A stretch of DNA of 64,000 nt from Anaerolineae bacterium (GCA_022822545.1 JAJEBE010000057.1:1-64000); one strand, 5' to 3'. Shown: positions 28,932 through 38,858, numbered from the stretch's first letter. Translations and numbers: made by a program. Notes: a model not told the origin generated them from the sequence alone.

Positions 28932-29852
28932 ATGCGTAAATTCAGTCTTCTCTTAGTCATCTTGCTCTTGGCCGTCGCCGGCGTCGGCTTCGCGCAGGAT
29001 GCGCCGACGGTCGCCGTCATGACCCCCTTCCTCGCTCAGCCGGGCACGCAGATCATGGTGGAGAACTTTGAAGCATCCGCCATGGAAAAAGGCTGGAGCG
29101 TCAATGTCATCGACACCAACGAAGATATCGCCGCGCTGGTCAGCCGTATGGAAGATGTCGCCCTGCAAGGCGTTGACGCCATCGTCATCAATGTCGACCC
29201 CACCCAGATCGAGCCGGGCTTGCATGCCGCGGCTGATGCCGGCATCCCCGTCTTCGGTTTGGATTCGGGCGCGCATCCGCTGCTTGTCACCAATGTGACC
29301 AGCAATGGCTACACAATGGCGGCGGAAACGGCGACCTACGTGGTCGACCGTTTGAGTGGGGCGGGCAATGTCATCATGTTCATCTTCGAGCCTTACCCGC
29401 CGGTGCAGAAGCGCGGCGCTATCGCCCGCGCCATCTTCGAAAATACGCCCGATATCACGATCGCCGATGCCATCACGCCGAGCTTCGACAACGGTCCGCT
29501 GGAGGGCGCGCGCAATGCCATGGAAGCGGTGCTTCTGGCGCATCCGGACGCGGGCAGCATTTCGGCGGTTTGGGCGGCATGGGATGATCCGGCCCTGGGC
29601 GCATTGCAGGCGATCGAAGATGCCGGGCGCGCCGATGAAGGCATCGTCATCGTCGGCATCGACGCCACCGAGCAAGCGCGCGACGCGATTCTACGCGGCA
29701 GCAATTTCGAAGCGACGGTCGCTCAAGACTTCGCCGGCATGGCGCAGAAAGTCGCCGACCTGGTCGAATCCCACCTTGGCGGCGCGGATATCACGCAGGT
29801 CAATCATTATGTGCCCGCCAAGCTGGTCACACAAGCTGACCTCAGCGAATAA
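28932..29852 (+). CDS. Sugar ABC transporter substrate-binding protein (RbsB/periplasmic-binding family)
   Basis: Signal peptide; VEDVALQGVDAIVINVDPT-like RbsB motif (MEDVALQGVDAIVINVDPTQIEPGLHAAADAGIPVFGLDSG). Confidence 0.9.
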   Translation: MRKFSLLLVILLLAVAGVGFAQDAPTVAVMTPFLAQPGTQIMVENFEASAMEKGWSVNVIDTNEDIAALVSRMEDVALQGVDAIVINVDPTQIEPGLHAAADAGIPVFGLDSGAHPLLVTNVTSNGYTMAAETATYVVDRLSGAGNVIMFIFEPYPPVQKRGAIARAIFENTPDITIADAITPSFDNGPLEGARNAMEAVLLAHPDAGSISAVWAAWDDPALGALQAIEDAGRADEGIVIVGIDATEQARDAILRGSNFEATVAQDFAGMAQKVADLVESHLGGADITQVNHYVPAKLVTQADLSE

Positions 29853-29868
29853 GTCGCCTTGATTCTAG

Positions 29869-29892
29869 GCGGGGGTCGGAAAAGGCCCCCGC
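29869..29892 (+). terminator. Intercistronic hairpin (attenuator or mRNA-stabilising) between SBP and ATPase genes
   Basis: GCGGGGG-TCGGAAAAGG-CCCCCGC, perfect 7-bp stem. Confidence 0.5.
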
Positions 29893-29899
29893 TCCATCT

Positions 29900-31423
29900 A
29901 TGTCCGCGGCCGCGCTCTCGCTTGAAGTTCGCCACGCCAGCAAAGCCTATGGCGGCGTTCAGGCATTAGTCGACGCCGGCCTTGACCTGGTCGGTGGCGA
30001 AGTACACGGCTTGATCGGCGAAAATGGCGCGGGCAAGTCGACGCTGATCAAATTGCTGGCGGGCTTGGAAGCGCCCGACCGGATGACGGCGCGCTTGAAT
30101 GGCAGCGTCATTGAAATCGGCGATTCCGCCGCCGCTTATCGCCTGGGCTTGCGTTTCATCCATCAAGAGTTGAATATCGTGCCGGCGCTGAGCGTCGCCG
30201 AGAATCTTTTCATCAATAATCCGCTGCCCCGCTTCGGCGGCATTTTCATCGATTGGCGGGCGCTCTACCGCCGGGCGGGCCAAGCGCTGCATTCCCTGGG
30301 CATCCGCCATATCAATCCGCGGCGCCGAGCCTCGAGCTTGAGCGCGGGGGACGCCATGCTGGTCAAAATCGCCAGCGCCTTCATCGGCGAAGGGGATAGC
30401 GGCGAGCCGCGCATCATGATCATGGACGAGCCGACCGCCGCCCTGAACAGCGCCGAAGTCGCGCTGCTCTTTGATGTGATCGATCGCTTGCGCGCACGCG
30501 GCGACGCCCTGCTTTACGTCACGCATCGGCTTGATGAACTCTTCCGCATCGCGCAGCGGGTCACGGTCATGCGGGATGGCCGCATCATCAACAGCCGGGC
30601 CATCGCCGAGACCAGCACATCGGAACTGATTACTGAGATGACGGGGCGCAGCGTCGCCGACAGACGGGCTGGCGCGAGCGTCTCTTCTGACGAAGCCGCG
30701 CCTCGCTTGATTGTCCGCGGGCTGCGGACGGACGCGGTCGCCCAAGCCAGCTTCAGCTTGGCATCTGGCGAGATCCTGGGCATTGCGGGCTTGGTTGGGT
30801 CCGGGCGGACGGAATTGCTCCACGCCCTCCTCGGAATCGCTCCGCTTCTCGCCGGCAGCATTGAACTCGACGGACGGACCCTGCCAAGTTTGTCGCCGGC
30901 CAGAGCCTGGCAGCTTGGCATCGCTTATGTGCCGGAGGAACGGCGCTCGCAGGGGCTTTTCCTGGGGGATCGTGTCAGCCAGAATATCACGGTGCCGCAC
31001 CTTGACCGGCTCAGCCGGCTTAAGATGTTCTTGAAACGAGGCGAAGCCGATGCCCTGAGCCGGCGTTTGGGCGAGGCAGTCCGCCTCAAGAGCGCGGGCA
31101 TCGGGCAGCGGGCGCGACAACTGAGCGGCGGCAACCAGCAGAAGCTTCTCTTCGCGCGCGCCATCCTGGCGCAGCCACGCCTGATCCTGCTGGACGAGCC
31201 GACGCGCGGCGTCGATGTCGGCGCGAAATACGATATCTACCGCCTCATCCGCAGGCTGGCGGCGGATGGCGCAAGCATACTCATGGTCTCATCGGAATTG
31301 GACGAGCTCATTGCGCTCTGCGACCGCATCCTCCTTATGCGTAAGGGACGGGCGGCGGAGGACTTGCCGGCCGCCGGTTTGACGGAAAACGAGCTTCTCG
31401 AGCGCTGTTATGCTTTCGAGTAG
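29900..31423 (+). CDS. Sugar ABC transporter ATP-binding protein (RbsA/XylG family, two NBDs)
   Basis: GENGAGKSTLIKLLAG; second NBD LSGGNQQKLLFARAILAQPRLILLDEPTRGVDVGAK. Confidence 0.94.
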   Translation: MSAAALSLEVRHASKAYGGVQALVDAGLDLVGGEVHGLIGENGAGKSTLIKLLAGLEAPDRMTARLNGSVIEIGDSAAAYRLGLRFIHQELNIVPALSVAENLFINNPLPRFGGIFIDWRALYRRAGQALHSLGIRHINPRRRASSLSAGDAMLVKIASAFIGEGDSGEPRIMIMDEPTAALNSAEVALLFDVIDRLRARGDALLYVTHRLDELFRIAQRVTVMRDGRIINSRAIAETSTSELITEMTGRSVADRRAGASVSSDEAAPRLIVRGLRTDAVAQASFSLASGEILGIAGLVGSGRTELLHALLGIAPLLAGSIELDGRTLPSLSPARAWQLGIAYVPEERRSQGLFLGDRVSQNITVPHLDRLSRLKMFLKRGEADALSRRLGEAVRLKSAGIGQRARQLSGGNQQKLLFARAILAQPRLILLDEPTRGVDVGAKYDIYRLIRRLAADGASILMVSSELDELIALCDRILLMRKGRAAEDLPAAGLTENELLERCYAFE

Positions 31424-31432
31424 GGCAGGAGA

Positions 31433-32494
31433 ATGAAGGATCGGGGATCGACGGAACCGGCCCGCGCCGCCTTCTCGCCGGAGCGCTTCCTGCGCCGTTA
31501 TGGCACCTTGGTCGGCTTCATTTTGATTGTGATCTTTTTCTGGACGCAGCGGCCGGGGACTTTCATGACCATCCCCAACTGGGTCAACATCACGCGGCAG
31601 ATGAGCATACTCGGCGTGGTCGCATTCACCATGACCATCGTCATGGTCACCGGCGACTTCGACCTCAGCATCGGCGCGCTGGCGAGCCTGGTCGGCATCG
31701 TGGCCGGGACGACTTTTCAAAACGACGGCGCGGTCGGGACCGCGGTGGCGCTGAGCCTGCTGGTCGGCGCGGCTGGTGGCTTGCTCAACGGAGTCTTGGT
31801 CGCCTATATCGGCATTTCTGCCTTTGTCGCCACGCTGGGCACATTGACCGTATTTCGTGGCCTGGCGCTGTATATCAGCGGCGGCGCTTCGATCTATGGG
31901 CGCGTTATACCGGCCGAGTTTTCCAGTTTTGGGCGCGGCGCCATCCCGCTCGGCAAAATCGGCGCGACCGACCTGGCCCTGCCCAACCTCACCATTCTGG
32001 CAATCCTCGCGCTCATTTTTGTTTTCATCATCCTCAATTACACGATTGTTGGCCGCCGCCTTTATGCCATCGGCGGCAATATGGAAGCGGCGCGCTTCGG
32101 CGGGATTCGCATCAATCGCCTGCGTCTGCTCAGCTTTGTCATCAGCGGGCTGGGCGCGGCGGTGGCGGGCTTGATGCTCTTCAGCCGCCTATCCACCGCG
32201 CACCCCACTCAAGGCGAAGGTTTGATGCTGCAAGCGATCGCCGCCGTCTTCCTCGGCATGACCCTGTCCGAAGAGAGCCAGCCCAATGTCGGCGGCACTC
32301 TGATCGGCGTGCTGATTCTTGGCGTGCTGGCGAACGGCCTGACGCAAATGCAAATTGACACTTACATCCAGCAAATATCCACCGGCGCTATCATTATCCT
32401 GGCAGTGACGCTGAGCAGCTTGTCGGGGCAGCAGCGGCATTACGGGCGCTGGCTGCGGCGCGCGTTAAGAAGGCTGCCGCGGGAGGGTGATTGA
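31433..32494 (+). CDS. Sugar ABC transporter permease (RbsC/XylH family)
   Basis: VMVTGDFDLSIGALASLVGIVAG; NYTIVGRRLYAIGGNMEAARFGGI. Confidence 0.93.
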   Translation: MKDRGSTEPARAAFSPERFLRRYGTLVGFILIVIFFWTQRPGTFMTIPNWVNITRQMSILGVVAFTMTIVMVTGDFDLSIGALASLVGIVAGTTFQNDGAVGTAVALSLLVGAAGGLLNGVLVAYIGISAFVATLGTLTVFRGLALYISGGASIYGRVIPAEFSSFGRGAIPLGKIGATDLALPNLTILAILALIFVFIILNYTIVGRRLYAIGGNMEAARFGGIRINRLRLLSFVISGLGAAVAGLMLFSRLSTAHPTQGEGLMLQAIAAVFLGMTLSEESQPNVGGTLIGVLILGVLANGLTQMQIDTYIQQISTGAIIILAVTLSSLSGQQRHYGRWLRRALRRLPREGD

Positions 32495-33957
32495 TGGGCG
32501 CGCCCTGGCTCGTCATCGATATCGGCAGCAGCAGCGCGAAAGCGGCGCTTATCGCCGACGGCGCGATCCTGCAATCGGCCTCGGCCGCTTATGAGACACA
32601 GATCGGCGATGCCGGCCTGGTGGAACAGGAAGCGAATGACTGGTGGCAAGCGGTTGTGACGGTCTGCCGAGAACTGGCTGCGCCGAAGCAGCTCTCCGGC
32701 ATCGTTCTCACCGGGCAGATGCAAGATGTCATCTTGATCGACGAAGGGGCGAAGCCCGTGCGTCCGGTCATCCTCTACAGCGACGCCCGCGCCAAGAGCC
32801 AGATCGAGCGCGTCCATGAACGGGTCAGCCCTGCCGAGCTCATCGCCGTCACTGGCAATGAGCAAACCGCCGGCAGCCTTTTGGCAAAGCTGCATTGGCT
32901 GCGGGAGCATGAACCGGGGAGCATAAGCCGCGCCGCCCGGTTGCTTTTCGGCGGGGCCGATTTTATTGCCGCGCGCATGACGGGCGTTTGCGCCGCCGAT
33001 GCCACCACCGCCAGCACCACCGGCTTGTGGGATCTGCGCGCGCATAGATTGCTTGATGCGGCGTTGCTGCGGCGCTTGGAACTCGACTGGCTGAGCGCCT
33101 TGCTGCCCAAGGTGGTTCGCGGTGGAGAACAGATCGGCAACTTGACAACAGGCGCGGCTCAGGCGCTGGGCTTGCCGGCGGGCACGCCCGTCTATCTCGC
33201 GCCGGGCGACGCCGGGTCAGCCACGATTGGCGCGGGCTGTGGCGAGCCGGGCCCGGCTTATGCCTATGTTGGCACGAGCGGCTGGGTTGGTTTCACCGCT
33301 CGCGAAATCGGCGCGGCTTCCGCTGGCGCGCTCACATTGGCGCATCCCAAACACGATTATTTCGTGCAGGTTGTCCCGATGATGACCAGCGCCGGCAATT
33401 TGGACTGGCTGCAAGGTATTTTCTCGAGTCACAGCCATGACGACATTATCGCGGCCGCGCTGGCGCGGGCCCCGAGCGACTTGATATTCCTGCCGTATTT
33501 GCAGGGCGAGCGCGCGCCTTTCAACGATCCTTTGGCCCGCGGCGCTTTCATCGGCATCGCCGGCAGGACCGAAAAAGCCGATCTCTGGCGCGCTTTGCTG
33601 GAGGGCATCATCTTCGCTTATCGTCATACGCTCAGTGCGCTCGCGTCGCCCTTGCCCGGCAAGCTCACGCTGATCGGCGGCGGCGCGCGGAATGCCGGCT
33701 TGAATCAGCTTTTCGCGGACATTATCGGCCTGCCCGTACATCTGCCGCCAGCGGCGGAAAACGCCGGCCTGCATGGCGCCTTGCGCGCGGTCGAAGCGCG
33801 GCTCGGACTCACTTCGGATTACGCCATACCTCCGGCGCCGGATACGCAGATCCTGCAACCGAGCCCGCGCTATCAACATCATTTCAGGCGCAAATACCAA
33901 GTTTTCCTCGACGCCTATCAAGCGCTGAAACCCTTGTTCAAGCGACTGGCAAGCTAA
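32494..33957 (+). CDS. FGGY-family carbohydrate kinase (xylulokinase-like)
   Basis: WLVIDIGSSSAKAALIADG; FLPYLQGERAPFNDPLARGAFIGI; LTLIGGGARNAGLNQLFADIIGLPV. Confidence 0.9.
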   Translation: MGAPWLVIDIGSSSAKAALIADGAILQSASAAYETQIGDAGLVEQEANDWWQAVVTVCRELAAPKQLSGIVLTGQMQDVILIDEGAKPVRPVILYSDARAKSQIERVHERVSPAELIAVTGNEQTAGSLLAKLHWLREHEPGSISRAARLLFGGADFIAARMTGVCAADATTASTTGLWDLRAHRLLDAALLRRLELDWLSALLPKVVRGGEQIGNLTTGAAQALGLPAGTPVYLAPGDAGSATIGAGCGEPGPAYAYVGTSGWVGFTAREIGAASAGALTLAHPKHDYFVQVVPMMTSAGNLDWLQGIFSSHSHDDIIAAALARAPSDLIFLPYLQGERAPFNDPLARGAFIGIAGRTEKADLWRALLEGIIFAYRHTLSALASPLPGKLTLIGGGARNAGLNQLFADIIGLPVHLPPAAENAGLHGALRAVEARLGLTSDYAIPPAPDTQILQPSPRYQHHFRRKYQVFLDAYQALKPLFKRLAS

Positions 33958-33985
33958 GGATTGACCGCCGCCACACTTGCCTGCC

Positions 33986-34014
33986 TTGACACAAACGCCG
34001 CGCCGCGCTATTAT
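33986..34014 (+). promoter_or_regulatory. Near-consensus sigma70-type promoter upstream of E2
   Basis: TTGACA (33986-33991), 17 bp spacer, TATTAT (34009-34014). Confidence 0.65.
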
Positions 34015-34016
34015 TC

Positions 34017-34047
34017 GTGTAATTGTACTAAAGCTGTGCAATTGCAC
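34017..34047. promoter_or_regulatory. Tandem operator-like dyads overlapping predicted transcription start
   Basis: GTGTAATTGTAC (34017-34028) and GTGCAATTGCAC (34036-34047, perfect 12-bp palindrome), 10/12 identical, 19 bp apart. Confidence 0.55.
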
Positions 34048-34070
34048 ACTCGCGTAGCCGGGAGCGCAAC

Positions 34071-35372
34071 ATGGCGGAAGCCATCATCCTGCCCAAGCTC
34101 GGCAACACCGTCGAGAGCGCCATTATTCTCGCCTGGCACGTCGCTGTGGGAGACCGCGTCGCGCCCGGCGATCTGCTCTGTGAAATCGAGACGGACAAGG
34201 CGACGCTGGAAATCGAAAGCACGGCTTCCGGCATTCTGCTGGCGCAGCTTTGCCAGGAAGGCGATGAAGTCCCGGTGATGAGCGATATCGCCGTGGTCGG
34301 CCAAGCCGGTGAATCGGTCGCGGAGTTCACCCCCATCCCCCGGCCCCAATCCCGCCATCTCTATGGCGGGCATCCCACAAGAGGAGAGGGGAGCCATGAC
34401 GAACCTGAGGCTGCGGGAGCCAAGAGCACTCGAATATCGCCCCGCGCGCTGAACCTGGCGCGGCGCAAAGGCATCGACTACGAAACCCTGAGCGGCAGCG
34501 GACCGGAGGGGCGCATCATCGAGCGCGATATCGAAGCGGCGCTGCGGGAGCGCGTCAAGGTCACGCCGGTCGCGCAAGCCATGCTGGACAGCGGCGAATT
34601 CAAGTTGCCGGCTGAAGCGCCGAAGGATGGCCGCGTGACCAAGGCCGATCTCATGCCGGCGACCGCTGCCGAGCCAGGCGTGACCCGGATCCCGCTGCGG
34701 GGCGTCCGCAAGACCATCGCCAAGCGGATGCTGGAATCAATGCAAACCACCGCCCAGCTCACCCTGAACGCATCGGCCGATGCGCGGGCGCTGTTGGCCT
34801 TGCGGCGCCGCCTGAAAGAAAGTGATGCGTCGCTCGGCTTGCGCGATGTGAATATCAATGACCTGCTGCTCTTCGCCGTCGCGCGGACGCTGCCTGCCTT
34901 CCCCGCGCTGAATGCCCTCTTTGAAGACGACATTATCACACAACACGAGGCGGCGCACCTGGCTATGGCGGTGGATACCGAGCGCGGCTTGCTCGTGCCG
35001 GTGATTCGGAACGCCGACGCGCTAACCCTGAAACAACTCTCGGCCGAGGCGAAGCGCCTGGCAGAGGTTTGCCGCGCCGGCCGGGCAAAACCCGATGCCC
35101 TGACCGGCGGCAGCTTCACTGTCAGCAACCTGGGCGCGCTCGGCATTGAGCAATTCACGCCGGTGCTGAACCCGCCGCAGGTCGCCATCCTCGGCATCGG
35201 CAGCATCAACTTGAAGCCGATGCAAATGGGCGAGGACGTCGAGTTCATCCCGCATATCGGTCTATCGCTGACCATCAATCATCAGGTCGTCGATGGCGCG
35301 CCGGCCGCCCGTTTCTTGCAGCGCCTATGCGCCAACCTGTCTCAAATCGACTTGCTTGCAATAGAGATGTAG
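34071..35372 (+). CDS. 2-oxo acid dehydrogenase-type dihydrolipoamide acyltransferase (E2)
   Basis: Lipoyl domain with ETDKATLEIES; E3-binding-like domain ISPRALNLARRKGIDYETLSGSGPEGRIIERDIEAAL; catalytic LTINHQVVDGAPAARFLQ. Confidence 0.93.
   Translation: MAEAIILPKLGNTVESAIILAWHVAVGDRVAPGDLLCEIETDKATLEIESTASGILLAQLCQEGDEVPVMSDIAVVGQAGESVAEFTPIPRPQSRHLYGGHPTRGEGSHDEPEAAGAKSTRISPRALNLARRKGIDYETLSGSGPEGRIIERDIEAALRERVKVTPVAQAMLDSGEFKLPAEAPKDGRVTKADLMPATAAEPGVTRIPLRGVRKTIAKRMLESMQTTAQLTLNASADARALLALRRRLKESDASLGLRDVNINDLLLFAVARTLPAFPALNALFEDDIITQHEAAHLAMAVDTERGLLVPVIRNADALTLKQLSAEAKRLAEVCRAGRAKPDALTGGSFTVSNLGALGIEQFTPVLNPPQVAILGIGSINLKPMQMGEDVEFIPHIGLSLTINHQVVDGAPAARFLQRLCANLSQIDLLAIEM
34328..34396. 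repeat. C-rich/palindromic repeat embedded in the E2 coding sequence
   Basis: ACCCCCATCCCCCGGCCCCAATCCCGCCATCTCTATGGCGGGCATCCCACAAGAGGAGAGGGGAGCC; matches otherwise intergenic copies at 25929 and 20029. Confidence 0.65.
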
Positions 35373-35394
35373 GGGCGATTCTGTGAGTCGCCCG
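35368..35394 (+). repeat. REP-like palindrome containing the E2 stop codon
   Basis: TGTAGGGGCGATTCTGTGAGTCGCCCG; TAG at 35370-35372 ends the E2 ORF. Confidence 0.75.
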
Positions 35395-35417
35395 CTCGTA
35401 CGCGAGGACTGCTGACA

Positions 35418-37880
35418 ATGCCAAAGTCACTGACCATCGACCCGGCGGAAGCGCGCCAACGCGCCGTCATCCGCGCCCCTGAGATCCCGGTCAACGCCTA
35501 CGTCCCCGATCCGGCGGCCGAGGCGACTCGCTACTCGCGCGCCGAGCTGGTCGATGTCTACGGCGACATGCTGCTCATACGCGAGTTTGAAACCGCCCTC
35601 GACAACTTCAAGAAGGCTGGCGTCTACCGCGGCATCCCTTACAATCATGCCGGACCGGCGCATCTGTCCATCGGGCAGGAAGCGGCCGCCGTCGGCCAAT
35701 GCCTCGCCTTGGACCCGGGGGATTTCATCCTTGGCTCGCATCGCAGCCACGGCGAAATCCTGGCCAAGGGTTTGGCCGCCATCCGCAAGCTGGATGAAGA
35801 CACGCTGCTCGATATCATGGAGCGCTACATGGGCGGCGCCGCTTTGCGGGTCGTCGAGACAATCGCCGATTTCACGGATATTCGCGCGTTGGCGCGCTGC
35901 TGGCTGGTCTATGGCGTCTACGCCGAGATCTTCGCCCGCGAGACCGGCTTCAACAAAGGCATGGGCGGCTCCATGCACACCTTCTTCCCGCCCTTCGGCA
36001 TCATGCCCAACAATGCCATCGTCGGCGGTTCGGCCGATATCGCCGTCGGCATGGCGCTCTTCAAGCGCATCAACCGCGCGCCCGGCATCGTCATCGCTAA
36101 TATCGGCGATTCATCTATCGCCAGCGGTCCCGTCTGGGAAGCGATGAACTTCGCCGCCATGGATCAGTATCGTACGCTTTGGGATGCCGAGCTCGGTGGC
36201 GCGCCGCCGATCCTCTTCAACTTCATGAATAACTTCTACGGCATGGGCGGCCAGCCTCAAGGCGAGACCCTCGGCTTCGGCATGCTGGCGCGGGTCGGGC
36301 TGGGCGTGAACGCCGCCGCCATGCACAGCGAACGCGTCGATGGCTATGATCCGCTCGCCGTCGCCGACGCCACCCGCCGTAAGAAAGCGCTGCTGCTCGC
36401 CGGCGAGGGACCGGCTATGCTCGATGTCATCACCTATCGCTACAGCGGCCACTCGCCCAGCGATGCCTCATCCTACCGCGGCCGCGACGAGATTGAGCTG
36501 TGGCGCGCCCAGGATTCAATCCGCGGCTTCGGCGAATACCTCTGCGCCAACGGGCAGGCCGATGCGACGCTGCTGCAAGACTTGCAAGCGAACGTCATCG
36601 AGCAGGTAGTCGCGGCTGTTGAGGCCGCCGTCGATCCGGAGCGCTCGCCGCGACTAAACCCGGCCGGCGATGCCATCGGCGCGCTGATGTTCTCCGACGA
36701 GACCGCCGACGCCCTCGATGCGCGCGAGCCGGAAGTCTTGCAGCCCATCAACGAGACGCGCCTGGCCGTGACCGCGGCCAAGCAGCGCTTCGCTTATGAC
36801 GAGAGGGGCGAGCCGCACCCTAAGCTCAAGACAGTGACCTACGCCGAAGCCATCTTCGAGGCAATGCTGCACCGCTTCTACAGCGACCCGACCATGATCG
36901 CTTTTGGCGAGGAGAATCGCGATTGGGGCGGTGCTTTCGGCGCTTATCGCGGCTTGACCGAAGCCATCCCCTATCATCGACTCTTCAACAGTCCCATCTC
37001 GGAAGCGGCCATCGTCGGCGCGGCCGTCGGTTATGCGCTGGCTGGCGGGCGCGCCGTGCCCGAATTGATGTACTGCGATTTTATGGGCCGGGCCGGCGAT
37101 GAAATCTTCAATCAGATGGCCAAGTGGCAGGCGATGTCGGCCAATGTGCTGCGGTTGCCAATGGTCCTGCGCGTATCGGTCGGCATGAAATACGGCGCCC
37201 AGCACTCGCAAGATTGGAGCTCGATCGTCGCTCATATCCCCGGCTTGAAGGTCTACTTCCCCGCCACCGCTTATGACGCCAAAGGCATGCTCAACCGGGC
37301 GTTGCGCGGTACGGACCCGGTCGTCTTCTTCGAAAGTCAACGTCTCTACAGCCAGCCGGAGACGCTCTTCGCCGGCGGCGTCCCGCTCGATTATTACGAA
37401 GTCGACGAAGGCGAACCCTACCGACACCGCGCTGGCAGCGACATCAGCATCATCACCATCGGCGCGACCCTCTACCGCGCGCTGGAAGCGGCTGAACGCT
37501 TGCACAGCGAGCACGGCATCAGCGCCGAAGTCATCGACGCCCGCTTCCTCAATCCGTTGAATTATGCGCCGCTGGTCGAATCCGTCCGCAAGACCGGCCG
37601 CGTCCTGCTCACATCCGATGCCAGCGAGCGCGGCTCCTTCCTGCATACGATGGCGTCGAATATCAGCCAACTCGCCTTCGATTGCCTCGATGGACCGGCC
37701 GCCGTCCTGGGCGCGCGCAACTGGATCACCCCGCCGGCGGAACTGGACGATAGCTTCTTCCCCAGCCCCGACTGGATGATCGACATCATTCATCAGCGCC
37801 TGCTGCCCCTGCCCGGTTATCAGCCGCGCAGCGAGCAAAGCGCGACTGAAATCATCCGCCGCAACCGGGCCGGAGTCTGA
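35418..37880 (+). CDS. Thiamine-dependent dehydrogenase E1, alpha and beta subunits fused
   Basis: 820 aa; alpha half [13 protein letters not shown] and [17 protein letters not shown]; beta half [46 protein letters not shown]. Confidence 0.92.
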   Translation: MPKSLTIDPAEARQRAVIRAPEIPVNAYVPDPAAEATRYSRAELVDVYGDMLLIREFETALDNFKKAGVYRGIPYNHAGPAHLSIGQEAAAVGQCLALDPGDFILGSHRSHGEILAKGLAAIRKLDEDTLLDIMERYMGGAALRVVETIADFTDIRALARCWLVYGVYAEIFARETGFNKGMGGSMHTFFPPFGIMPNNAIVGGSADIAVGMALFKRINRAPGIVIANIGDSSIASGPVWEAMNFAAMDQYRTLWDAELGGAPPILFNFMNNFYGMGGQPQGETLGFGMLARVGLGVNAAAMHSERVDGYDPLAVADATRRKKALLLAGEGPAMLDVITYRYSGHSPSDASSYRGRDEIELWRAQDSIRGFGEYLCANGQADATLLQDLQANVIEQVVAAVEAAVDPERSPRLNPAGDAIGALMFSDETADALDAREPEVLQPINETRLAVTAAKQRFAYDERGEPHPKLKTVTYAEAIFEAMLHRFYSDPTMIAFGEENRDWGGAFGAYRGLTEAIPYHRLFNSPISEAAIVGAAVGYALAGGRAVPELMYCDFMGRAGDEIFNQMAKWQAMSANVLRLPMVLRVSVGMKYGAQHSQDWSSIVAHIPGLKVYFPATAYDAKGMLNRALRGTDPVVFFESQRLYSQPETLFAGGVPLDYYEVDEGEPYRHRAGSDISIITIGATLYRALEAAERLHSEHGISAEVIDARFLNPLNYAPLVESVRKTGRVLLTSDASERGSFLHTMASNISQLAFDCLDGPAAVLGARNWITPPAELDDSFFPSPDWMIDIIHQRLLPLPGYQPRSEQSATEIIRRNRAGV

Positions 37881-37882
37881 GC

Positions 37883-38836
37883 ATGATCGACAGCGCGCAG
37901 CACGAACTGCTGGCCAAGGTGGCTTCGATGTATTACGAGCGTGAGATGACGCAGCACGAAATCGCGGCCGCTCTCGATCTGTCCCGCGTTAAAATCTACC
38001 GGCTGCTCAAGGAAGCGCGGGAAACCCAGGTGGTGCGCATCCTCATCGACTGGCATATCAAGCGCGCCCCGGCTCTGGAAGCGCAACTGGTCGCCCGCTT
38101 CGGCCTGGATGAGGCGCTGGTGCTGGGGAGCGGCGCGACCGATAGTGTCTTGCGCTTGCGGCAGATCGCGCAATTGGCCGCGCGTTACCTCGAAGGCCTG
38201 CTGGCCGACGCGTCGAGCTTGTCGATCTGCTTCGGCAGCAGCACTTACGAAGTCATCAACGCCATCCGTCTCGACTTTCAAGCGGATATCAAAGTCCTGC
38301 AAGCCACCGGCAGCCTCTCTCACGCGCTCAAAGAATTTGACAGTTCGGCGCTGACTCGTCAGTTGGCGCAGAAACTGGGCGGGGAAGCGCTCTACCTGTC
38401 CTGCCCGCTGCTGGCGGATGATGCCGAAGCAGCCGCGATCATCCGGGGGCAGGCGGTGGTGGCGCGGACGCTTGAGCAGGTGCGCCGCGCCGATATCGCC
38501 CTGGTCGGCATCGGCGATCTCGATCCCGGGTTCTCCGGCTTTGTACGCGCCGGCGTGGCGGATTCCGAGCAACTGCGGGCTTATCGCGAAGCGGGCGCGG
38601 TCGGCGATATGGCCTGGCAGATCTTCGACGGCGCTGGACAACTCTTTCCCTGCGCGCTTAATCGGCGCATTATCGGTGTGACGCTGGACGAATTACGCGC
38701 CCTGCCGCAAACTATCGCGGTAGCGACCGGCGTCAGCAAAGCGGCCGCCATCGTCGGCGCCCTGCGCTCGGGTGCGATCAACGTGCTCTGCACCGATGAA
38801 GATACCGCCGGTCTGATATTGCAAACGGAAATGTAG
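37883..38836 (+). CDS. SorC/DeoR-type sugar-binding transcriptional regulator
   Basis: N-terminal HTH LLAKVASMYYEREMTQHEIAAALDLSRVKIYRLLKEARE; C-terminal sugar-binding domain ALNRRIIGVTLDELRALPQTIAVATGVSKAAAIVGALRSGAINVLCTDEDTA. Confidence 0.93.
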   Translation: MIDSAQHELLAKVASMYYEREMTQHEIAAALDLSRVKIYRLLKEARETQVVRILIDWHIKRAPALEAQLVARFGLDEALVLGSGATDSVLRLRQIAQLAARYLEGLLADASSLSICFGSSTYEVINAIRLDFQADIKVLQATGSLSHALKEFDSSALTRQLAQKLGGEALYLSCPLLADDAEAAAIIRGQAVVARTLEQVRRADIALVGIGDLDPGFSGFVRAGVADSEQLRAYREAGAVGDMAWQIFDGAGQLFPCALNRRIIGVTLDELRALPQTIAVATGVSKAAAIVGALRSGAINVLCTDEDTAGLILQTEM

Positions 38837-38858
38837 GGGCGATCTATCAGGTCGCCCG
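38832..38858 (+). repeat. REP-like palindrome containing the regulator stop codon
   Basis: TGTAGGGGCGATCTATCAGGTCGCCCG; TAG at 38834-38836 ends the regulator ORF. Confidence 0.75.
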
